Origin: SG8-39 sp032125995 | GTDB taxonomy: Bacteria > Pseudomonadota > Gammaproteobacteria > Burkholderiales > SG8-39 | Length of the DNA stretch: 11,803 nucleotides | Assembly: GCA_032125995.1 (NCBI GenBank) | Contig: JAQBBQ010000101.1 | Coordinates: 1 to 11,803 of the forward strand | Direction: 5' to 3' | The notes under the pieces: model-generated | What the model saw: the letters and a program-made list of their open reading frames with translations, nothing else | Databases searched by the model: none | Told to the model about the DNA's origin: nothing | In this document: in pieces, positions 6,540 to 11,803 of the stretch | Numbering within the stretch: position 1 is the first letter of the stretch | Layout: every line of letters begins with the position of its first letter | Translations under genes and position numbers: made by a program

Positions 6540-7759
6540 ACGGCCAGCGTCGAGCCCTCGGCGGGCGCCTCGCATTCGACAGACGCCCCCGCGCCAAGCC
6601 GCGCCAGCGCGTCACGTGTCTCCCCCAGTTTGAGGTCGATGTCGTCGTCGCTCTGATCGGGGTCGTGATGGAACAGATGCAGGCGCTTCACCTGCGCACG
6701 CGCGGCGAGGTCGGCGACCTGGCTCACGCAGGAATGGCCCCAGTCGACCTTCGAGGGGTACTCGTGATCGCGATAGGTCGTGTCCGTGATCAGCACGTCC
6801 GCACCGTGGACGAATTCCGCAAGCCGCTCGACGTAGCGCGCGTCGTGTCGCGCATCGTCGGGCAGGTAGAGCTCGTTGTCGGTGATGTAGCACACCCGCC
6901 GCCCATGCGCGGTCAACCGGTAGCCGAGGCAGTTGCCTGGGTGTTTGAGCAGCATCGTGTCGATGCGCACCGCGCCGAATTCGAGGCTCTCCTCGCGCAA
7001 ATCGCGAAACGAGAGGCGCGCGCCGAACTCGCGCACGGTCACCGGGAAATAGACGCTTTCCATCTGCGCGGTGACGACACGCTCGATCGTCAAGTCGCCC
7101 TGAAACGGGCCGTAGATCTCGATCTGGTTGCCGCGCACATAGAGCGGCGCGAAGAACGGCACCGTATTGATATGGTCCCAGTGCGGGTGCGAGATGAAGA
7201 TGCGCGCCGAGAAGCGCTCGGCAGGCGTCTTCATCACATGATCCGAGAGCGCTTTCACGCCCGAACCGCAGTCGAACACGAACAGCGGCTCGCCGCCGAC
7301 CTCGATCGTGACGCAGGGCGTGTTGCCGCCGTACCGCAGGGTCGCGGGGCCGGGCACCGGGAGCGTGCCGTGCACCCCCCAGTAGGTCACCACAACGTGG
7401 CTGGTGACGATATCCATGATCGCCCCGAGCAGGGCATCGCGATCGATCGGTTTGAGAATGTAGCCGTCGGCACCCAGCTCCTTGGCGCGTCTGCGATCGA
7501 AGTCGTAGGACTTCACCGACAGCACGATGATTTTCATGTCGGCGAGGTCGGGGCGGGCGCGCAGTTCGCGCGTGAACTCGAATCCGTCCATCTCCGGCAT
7601 CATCAGATCGGTAATGACGCAGTCCGGGCGGCCGCCCGGAATCTGCTTCAGCGCATCGCGGCTCGAACGGCACAGGGCCACTGTGTGGCCCGCATCGATC
7701 AGGATCCGCTCTACCAAAGACAGGATGTCTGGATCGTCGTCAATGACGAAAAAGTGCAT
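6536..7759 (-). CDS. Response-regulator receiver fused to metallo-beta-lactamase-fold hydrolase
   Basis: The 407-residue product joins two domains. Residues 1-118 are a CheY-like receiver: acidic pocket Asp7-Asp9 (VIDDDPD), phosphoacceptor Asp51 (VITDLMMPEMDG), Ser81 (VLSVKS) and Lys103 (ILKPID), all conserved, so phosphorylation should be possible. From 125 on is a metallo-beta-lactamase domain of the RNase Z/PhnP type. It opens YWGVHGTLPVPGP, then FDCGSG, the metal motif HPHWDH (191-196), a motif-three His273 (LKHPGN), Asp294 (YITDN) and a terminal His near 364 (LFHHDP). All expected metal ligands for a two-zinc phosphodiesterase-like site are present. No DNA-binding or kinase domain exists, so the likely output of phosphorylation is hydrolase activity on an unknown, perhaps cyclic or phosphodiester, substrate. 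The ATG at 7759 has AGGA six bases upstream. No cognate kinase is in the window. It is divergent from the heme b/molybdoenzyme unit. Confidence 0.92.
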   Translation of the reverse strand: MHFFVIDDDPDILSLVERILIDAGHTVALCRSSRDALKQIPGGRPDCVITDLMMPEMDGFEFTRELRARPDLADMKIIVLSVKSYDFDRRRAKELGADGYILKPIDRDALLGAIMDIVTSHVVVTYWGVHGTLPVPGPATLRYGGNTPCVTIEVGGEPLFVFDCGSGVKALSDHVMKTPAERFSARIFISHPHWDHINTVPFFAPLYVRGNQIEIYGPFQGDLTIERVVTAQMESVYFPVTVREFGARLSFRDLREESLEFGAVRIDTMLLKHPGNCLGYRLTAHGRRVCYITDNELYLPDDARHDARYVERLAEFVHGADVLITDTTYRDHEYPSKVDWGHSCVSQVADLAARAQVKRLHLFHHDPDQSDDDIDLKLGETRDALARLGAGASVECEAPAEGSTLAV

Positions 7760-7893
7760 GCTCGATCCTGCGAGACAGCGGTATGAGCAAGTGTACCAGT
7801 CCGCCGACGCCCGACGGCGGGCCGTCAACCCGGCGCAATGCGCGGCAGGTTCGGTGCGAGAATCGATCAATCCCGACATCCTGCACACAGGGA
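7760..7893. other. Divergent intergenic region, 134 bases
   Basis: This is the longest gene-free stretch, between the starts of the receiver-hydrolase gene and the heme b gene, so both promoters are expected here or nearby. I see no convincing -35/-10 pair on either strand: TTGACG on the minus strand is 27 bases from the best -10-like TACACT. A GC-rich inverted repeat (CCGCCG at 7801-7806 and CGGCGG at 7815-7820) is present. The plus-strand frame stays open through part of the region, but its peptide is Ser/Thr/Arg/Pro-rich and was not taken as coding. Confidence 0.5.
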
Positions 7894-8667
7894 ATGCGCC
7901 GCTCCGACCTCGGCAATCGCACGTTGATCGCACTCGTCGCCGTGACCGTGCTGGCGATCATCGCCTGGTTCGCGCTGCGCGGCGACCTCCTGCCCGCCTG
8001 GCGCAGGCCGGGCAGCCCGCCGCTCTACCTGACCGGTGTCGTCGGCGCGCTGCTGTTACTCGTGCCGGCGGCATTCGCGTTCGCGAAGCGCGGCGGCCGC
8101 AGCGCGCACCCCATCGCCTGGTTCAATGCACATGTCGTCTGCGCCTGCGTCGGTGCGGTGCTGATTGCGGTCCATTCCGCAGGGCATCTCAGCCGCGCAC
8201 CCACGCTCCTGCTCGCGACACTTGTCGCGCTCGCCGTGCTCGGCGTTTGGGCCCGCGTGGGCGCCGCACTGCGCATGGCGGGGACCTTCGGCTCGAAGGT
8301 CCCCGCCTTCAGTCGACCCGACGCGATCACACGTTCGCGTCTGCTTCAAATCATCGAGCGCAAGCGCGCGTTGCTGCCGGCGCTCGAGCCGGGCGCGAAC
8401 GAGGGCACCTTCTCAGTGAACTTGCCGCAGCTGCTGCGCAGTCCCCGCGGCGCCCTAGCCTATCGCGCGCTCGAGCGTGAAGAGGCCCGCCTGCTCGGCA
8501 CGCGCCGCGCAGTCTCGGGCGCACAGGCCTGGTGGCGCCCGCTGCATATGGCGCTCGCCTGGGCCTTCGTCGCAGGCGTCGCGATTCACATCGTCACGGT
8601 GACGTTCTTCGCGGGCTACGTCGCCGACTACGGGCCGATCAACTGGTGGCACCTGACGGCATGGTGA
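7894..8667 (+). CDS. Five-helix heme b membrane protein (ferric-reductase-like), probable redox anchor
   Basis: The 257-residue product has five membrane segments (about 11-28, 43-64, 78-98, 103-126, 216-243) and a roughly 85-residue basic cytoplasmic-type loop between the last two. His80 and His94 in the third segment and His218 and His232 in the fifth are each 14 residues apart on the same helix. This is the spacing used to hold two stacked b hemes in ferric-reductase, NADPH-oxidase and related cytochromes. There is no FAD- or NADPH-binding domain, so it is a bare heme module. It starts 12 bases upstream of the end-to-start junction with the fused iron-sulfur/molybdopterin gene, fitting a membrane anchor that passes electrons between quinone and that enzyme; this is inference from order. 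AGGGA lies directly against the ATG, a poor spacing, but no better start keeps helix one. The family name is uncertain; heme binding is the stronger claim. Confidence 0.75.
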   Translation: MRRSDLGNRTLIALVAVTVLAIIAWFALRGDLLPAWRRPGSPPLYLTGVVGALLLLVPAAFAFAKRGGRSAHPIAWFNAHVVCACVGAVLIAVHSAGHLSRAPTLLLATLVALAVLGVWARVGAALRMAGTFGSKVPAFSRPDAITRSRLLQIIERKRALLPALEPGANEGTFSVNLPQLLRSPRGALAYRALEREEARLLGTRRAVSGAQAWWRPLHMALAWAFVAGVAIHIVTVTFFAGYVADYGPINWWHLTAW

Positions 8668-8679
8668 CCGGATGAGGCG

Positions 8680-11673
8680 ATGCGCACTTCCGTAACAACA
8701 CCGGCAGCGACACGCCTCGCGCTGATGATCGACACCGAGCGCTGCACGGGTTGCAAGAGCTGCGAGGTTGCATGCAAGCAAGAGCACCGCCTCGGCCCGG
8801 GCGAGTACCGCAACAAGGTGCTGTGGCTGGGCGAACGCGAGCCTGCGGGGCTGTCGTTCCTCACGCTCGCCTGCCAGCACTGCGAGCGGCCCGCCTGCCT
8901 GCGCGCCTGCCCGGTGAATCCCAAGGCGATCGAGAAGGATGCCGAGACCGGCGTCGTGCGCGTGGTCGAATCACGCTGTACCGGCTGCGGCGAATGCGTG
9001 ATCGCCTGTCCCTATAGTGCGATGGGCTTCGATGCCCGCGGCCATCACGCCGTCAAATGCGACCTCTGCGAGGACCGGCGCGCGCGCGGTGAGACAACGG
9101 CCTGCGCGAGCGTCTGTCCGACGCGCGCGATCCGCTTCGGGCGGCGCGACGAGTTGATCGCAGAGGCACAGGGCGAGGGACGGTTGGTGCGCGATGCCGA
9201 CGATTTTCTCCTCGGCCCTGCGACGATCGTGCTGGAACGAATGGCGCGCGGGCAATCTACCCAGCGCGGCGCGACGGAGACAACGGAGACAACAGCGACG
9301 ACGGCCACCGCCGCCGTGCGCCCGGTTTTCATGGACGCGCCGGTCGCGCAGGCCGTCGTGCAGCGCAGCACTCCCGCCTTTCCCTACGGCGAGTCGCGCG
9401 CCGATACGGCGTCGGACCGCAGCATTCCGGGCGGCTGCAACATTTGCTTCAACTGCTGCAGCACCACCTTCCACTTCCGCGGCGAGCGGCTGGTGCGCAT
9501 CACGGGCAACGACGACGATCCGATTCTGCAGGGACGCGTCTGCCCGAAGTCGCAGCTCACACTGCAGCTCTACGACAGCCCGCACCGCTTGCGCCATCCA
9601 CAGAAGCGGGTCGGCGCGCGCGGCGAGGGCCGCTTCGAGCGCATCGGCTGGGACCAGGCGCTGGACGAGATCGCCGAGCGCCTGAAGGGGGTGCGCGCGA
9701 CGCACGGGCCCGAGGCCCTGGCGCTCTTCATCGGTACGCGCACCGGCATGCTCGACGCCCTCGGCACGACGCGGCTGTTTGCGCAGCTCTGGGGCACGCC
9801 GAATCACGAGACCACGGATCCGTTCTGCGCGAGTGCGAAGAACGTCGCCTTCGAACTGACCCAGGGCCGGATCGGCAGCGGCAACAGCTATACCGAGACC
9901 GACCTCGGCACAGCACAGTTGTATGTCTATATCGGTGATAACCAGGCCGAGACGCGCCCGGTGTACTTCGGCCTCATCAACGGCTGGCGGCTCCAGCACG
10001 GCGCGAAGATGATCGTCGTCGATCCCCGCCTCACCGCCACCGCGTCGAAAGCGGACGCCTGGCTTGCGATCCGGCCCGGCACCGACATGGCGCTCGGGCT
10101 CGCGCTCTGCCATCACATCCTCACCGAAAGCCTGCATGACGCCGGCTTCTGCGCCGATTGGTTACTCGGCTTCGACGCATGGCGGCGTTTCATTCTCGAG
10201 CGCGGGTACACGCCCGAGTGGGCCGAGCCGATCACCGGCATCGACGCTGGCGCGATCCGGCGGCTCGCCGCGGATATCGCGGCGGCCGACGGCTGCGTCC
10301 TGTTCGCGAGCCGCGGCATCAACCAGCATTCCAACGGTACGCAGACCAACCGCGTGTTGATGTTCCTTGCGGCCATCACCGGCAACTGGGGCCGGCGCGG
10401 CGGTGCGTACTTCAACATGAGCGCCGCGACGCCGATCGCTCCGAACGTAGCGCCCGAGCGACGCGTGAAACCGACGCGTCCGCGCGTGCGCCGCAGCCCG
10501 ACGGGGTGGACCGAGGCGATGCGCCATGGCAAGCCCTACCCGATTCGCGCGCTCATCGCCTGCAACAATCCGATGGCGCAATGGCCGGGCCAGGATGCGG
10601 CGCGCGAGGCCTTCGCGGCGCTCGACCTGCTGGTTCACATCGAGCTTTTCGAGAACGAAACCTCGGCCTATGCCGATTACGTCCTGCCCGCGGCGACCGG
10701 CATCGAGAAGGGCGAGATCGGGCGCGCCAATGACGACCGGCGCATCGTCTGGATCGACAAGATGATCGAGCCGCCGGGCGAGGCGAAGGCAGACGCCTGG
10801 ATCTGGATCGAGCTCGGCAAACGCCTCGGCTTCGTCGACGTGCTGAAGGAGGAATACAAGGACCCGCGCGTGTTCTGGGACGAAGTCTGCATCGACAACG
10901 ACCAGCTGCGCGGCGTGACGCAGAAGCGCCTGCATTCGGTGCCCTGGCGCTGGGTACGCCAGCCGGTCGCGAGCGAAGACGCGCCGGAAATCGAGACGCT
11001 CTACCTCGAGGGCACGACCGCGGCGGGCGCGCCGCCAGGGCGACGCTTTCCGACACCGAGCGGCAAGCTCGAATTCTGGACCGAGGCGCTGGAAGAAAAA
11101 TTCGCCACCCTCGGCCTCTCCGCGCTGCCCGAGTTCTATTCCGAGCGCGAGCAGCTCGTCGACCTGCCCTACATGGAGCTGGTCGATGCCGATTCGGAGG
11201 AAGGCGTCATTTCGCCGTTCTGCCGACCGGACACGTCCACCTCGCGCGGGCGCATCCGCGACGCATCAGCCGAGGGTCCGGGTGCGATGCTGCGCGCACA
11301 GGGCTTCGACACCGAACTCATTACCGGGCGCCCACCCGCGGCGCATTTCCACAGCCTGACGCATTACTTCTGGCAGGCGCAGGAGATGTGGCCCGATCTG
11401 TATTGCCAGATCCATCCCAAGAAGGCCGCGGAACTCGGTATCGAAGATGGCGCGCGGGTGCGGGTCGACACCGCGCACGGCGCCATCGACGCCATGGCCT
11501 GGGTGCAGGCCGGGATACGCGAATCCGCCGTGTTCATTCCGATTGGATGGGGCGAGCGCCAGCCCTACCATCCCTGGCGTTCAGTCAACTTCCTTACCGA
11601 CAAGACCCAGCGCGATCCGATATCCGACCAGACCAACCTGAAATCGCTGCTCTGCCGCGTAAGGCCGATGTGA
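8680..11673 (+). CDS. Fused four-cluster ferredoxin and molybdopterin oxidoreductase (DMSO-reductase family)
   Basis: The 997-residue product joins two subunits that are usually separate. Residues 14-185 are a PsrB/NrfC/DmsB-like ferredoxin with 16 Cys in four groups (22, 25, 28, 32; 65, 68, 73, 77; 100, 103, 106, 110; 127, 130, 142, 146), enough for four [4Fe-4S] clusters. A Thr/Glu/Ala-rich linker (about 190-245) follows. From 250 is the molybdopterin catalytic subunit. GGCNICFNCC (Cys253, 256, 260) and Cys288 (GRVCPKS) would hold the proximal cluster, and Cys383 in DPFCAS is the best candidate molybdenum ligand. VVDPRLTATASKAD (447-460) and the C-terminal dinucleotide-binding domain (LITGRPPAAHFHS onward) bind the cofactor. 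No twin-arginine or Sec signal precedes the first cluster, so the enzyme should stay in the cytoplasm. It follows the heme b gene by 12 bases; GGATGAGG precedes the ATG. Substrate unknown: sulfur, arsenic or carbon compounds are all possible. Confidence 0.92.
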   Translation: MRTSVTTPAATRLALMIDTERCTGCKSCEVACKQEHRLGPGEYRNKVLWLGEREPAGLSFLTLACQHCERPACLRACPVNPKAIEKDAETGVVRVVESRCTGCGECVIACPYSAMGFDARGHHAVKCDLCEDRRARGETTACASVCPTRAIRFGRRDELIAEAQGEGRLVRDADDFLLGPATIVLERMARGQSTQRGATETTETTATTATAAVRPVFMDAPVAQAVVQRSTPAFPYGESRADTASDRSIPGGCNICFNCCSTTFHFRGERLVRITGNDDDPILQGRVCPKSQLTLQLYDSPHRLRHPQKRVGARGEGRFERIGWDQALDEIAERLKGVRATHGPEALALFIGTRTGMLDALGTTRLFAQLWGTPNHETTDPFCASAKNVAFELTQGRIGSGNSYTETDLGTAQLYVYIGDNQAETRPVYFGLINGWRLQHGAKMIVVDPRLTATASKADAWLAIRPGTDMALGLALCHHILTESLHDAGFCADWLLGFDAWRRFILERGYTPEWAEPITGIDAGAIRRLAADIAAADGCVLFASRGINQHSNGTQTNRVLMFLAAITGNWGRRGGAYFNMSAATPIAPNVAPERRVKPTRPRVRRSPTGWTEAMRHGKPYPIRALIACNNPMAQWPGQDAAREAFAALDLLVHIELFENETSAYADYVLPAATGIEKGEIGRANDDRRIVWIDKMIEPPGEAKADAWIWIELGKRLGFVDVLKEEYKDPRVFWDEVCIDNDQLRGVTQKRLHSVPWRWVRQPVASEDAPEIETLYLEGTTAAGAPPGRRFPTPSGKLEFWTEALEEKFATLGLSALPEFYSEREQLVDLPYMELVDADSEEGVISPFCRPDTSTSRGRIRDASAEGPGAMLRAQGFDTELITGRPPAAHFHSLTHYFWQAQEMWPDLYCQIHPKKAAELGIEDGARVRVDTAHGAIDAMAWVQAGIRESAVFIPIGWGERQPYHPWRSVNFLTDKTQRDPISDQTNLKSLLCRVRPM
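9274..9291 (+). repeat. Two direct copies of a 9-base unit in the inter-domain linker
   Basis: ACGGAGACA occurs twice in tandem, followed by a degenerate ACA/ACG/GCG run to about 9312. It encodes the Thr-Glu-Thr repeat of the linker between the ferredoxin and molybdopterin domains. It is in frame (9 bases), so copy changes would alter linker length without breaking the protein. Confidence 0.6.
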
Positions 11674-11686
11674 AAGGCGGTTTAAT

Positions 11687-11746
11687 GGGGTCAGACCCCT
11701 TTTGATTCACGAAGGACGCCGATCATCCAAAAGGGGGTCTGACCCC
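11687..11746. repeat. Paired GGGGTC-W-GACCCC palindromic repeats
   Basis: Two 13-base palindromes, GGGGTCAGACCCC (11687-11699) and GGGGTCTGACCCC (11734-11746), lie 34 bases apart in the gap after the molybdoenzyme gene. The inner flanks extend the pair as an inverted repeat (CCCCTTTTG against CAAAAGGGG). The right flanks also resemble each other directly (TTTTGATTCACGAAGGA against TTTTTTGAATCGCGAGGA). GGGGTCAGACCCC-type units are, from memory, frequent between genes in betaproteobacteria and behave like REP/BIME elements. No transposase lies in the window. Confidence 0.75.
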
Positions 11747-11752
11747 TTTTTT
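11729..11752 (+). terminator. Probable intrinsic terminator after the molybdoenzyme gene
   Basis: On the plus strand AAAAGGGG pairs with CCCCTTTT around a loop of about six bases, and the T-run continues to six Ts. This gives a strong stem with A- and T-tracts, placed 56 bases after the molybdoenzyme stop and 20 bases before the next ATG. The symmetry means it could work in both directions. It is built from the second palindromic repeat, so the repeat seems to serve as the terminator. Confidence 0.6.
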
Positions 11753-11771
11753 GAATCGCGAGGAAAACACC

Positions 11772-11803
11772 ATGAAAAACATCCGCGCCCTGACCTTCGA
11801 CAC
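11772..11803 (+). CDS. HAD-superfamily hydrolase, N-terminal start (partial)
   Basis: Only ten codons and part of an eleventh are visible before the window ends: MKNIRALTFD and a probable Thr. AL-TFDT is the usual start of haloacid-dehalogenase-type hydrolases, where the Asp in the hydrophobic-strand motif is the nucleophile. GAGGA lies seven bases before the ATG, supporting the start. Substrate class cannot be told. The gene follows the terminator-like repeat, so it is probably a separate transcription unit from the molybdoenzyme unless read-through occurs. Confidence 0.6.
   Translation, partial: MKNIRALTFD

Noticed and set aside
6491..7786. A 431-codon plus-strand open frame opposite the receiver-hydrolase gene
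   Set aside because: The opposite strand encodes two complete, recognisable domains with all catalytic residues; this frame begins in the heptamer array and has no recognisable fold.
7801..7820. CCGCCG/CGGCGG hairpin as attenuator or riboswitch
   Set aside because: Only a 6-base GC stem in GC-rich DNA, with no T-tract or conserved core; likely chance.
7783..7893. N-terminal extension of the heme b protein from an ATG at 7783
   Set aside because: The extra 37 residues are polar Ser/Thr/Arg/Pro-rich with Cys and would precede helix one without a ribosome site; ATG 7894 is preferred.
8971..10137. A 388-codon minus-strand open frame opposite the molybdoenzyme
   Set aside because: It is a shadow of a well-supported gene, with no family signature and no ribosome site.

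Overview
The window is GC-rich with typical proteobacterial gene content: DgkA, a monofunctional RelA with a degenerate HD domain, MtfA, periplasmic YceI, and a GST paired with a glyoxalase-fold enzyme. Together with palindromic GGGGTC-W-GACCCC intergenic repeats, this points to a betaproteobacterium (Burkholderiales, Rhodocyclales or Nitrosomonadales type). That placement is inference from protein style and repeats, not from a marker gene. No tRNA, rRNA, CRISPR array, insertion sequence or integrase was seen. No gene-free stretch exceeds 300 bases; the longest is 134 bases.

Left part (1-5226). The tail of a plus-strand diacylglycerol kinase gene (dgkA) converges on a run of minus-strand genes. 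Read in transcription order from the right, these are relA (5226 to 2980), a glutathione S-transferase (2874 to 2200), a vicinal-oxygen-chelate enzyme (2171 to 1674), an unrecognised polytopic membrane protein with a TTG start (1618 to 800), and a secreted YceI-family lipid-binding protein (750 to 160). Gaps of 28-105 bases without clear terminators would allow partial cotranscription. Two short inverted repeats sit in upstream gaps, before the GST and before yceI.

Middle part (5227-7759). relA is divergent from mtfA (zinc peptidase) across only 20 bases. mtfA overlaps a small flavodoxin-fold protein gene by 4 bases (ATGA). That pair converges on a minus-strand gene fusing a CheY-like receiver to an RNase Z/PhnP-like metallo-beta-lactamase hydrolase. 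Seven heptamers (RYGCYAC) lie between the converging genes, and the last one supplies the stop codon of the receiver-hydrolase gene.

Right part (7894-11673). Divergent from the receiver-hydrolase is a two-gene unit. The first gene encodes a five-helix membrane protein with two His pairs, each 14 residues apart, as in di-heme b ferric-reductase-like domains. The second encodes a 997-residue protein in which a four-cluster ferredoxin subunit is fused to the N-terminus of a DMSO-reductase-family molybdopterin catalytic subunit. Neither an export signal nor an NrfD-type anchor is seen. The simplest reading is a cytoplasm-facing iron-sulfur molybdoenzyme exchanging electrons with the quinone pool through a heme b anchor; its substrate cannot be told from sequence. 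This unit, with the divergent receiver-hydrolase fusion, is the most unusual content of the window. A double GGGGTC-W-GACCCC repeat that also looks like a terminator follows, then the first codons of a HAD-family hydrolase.
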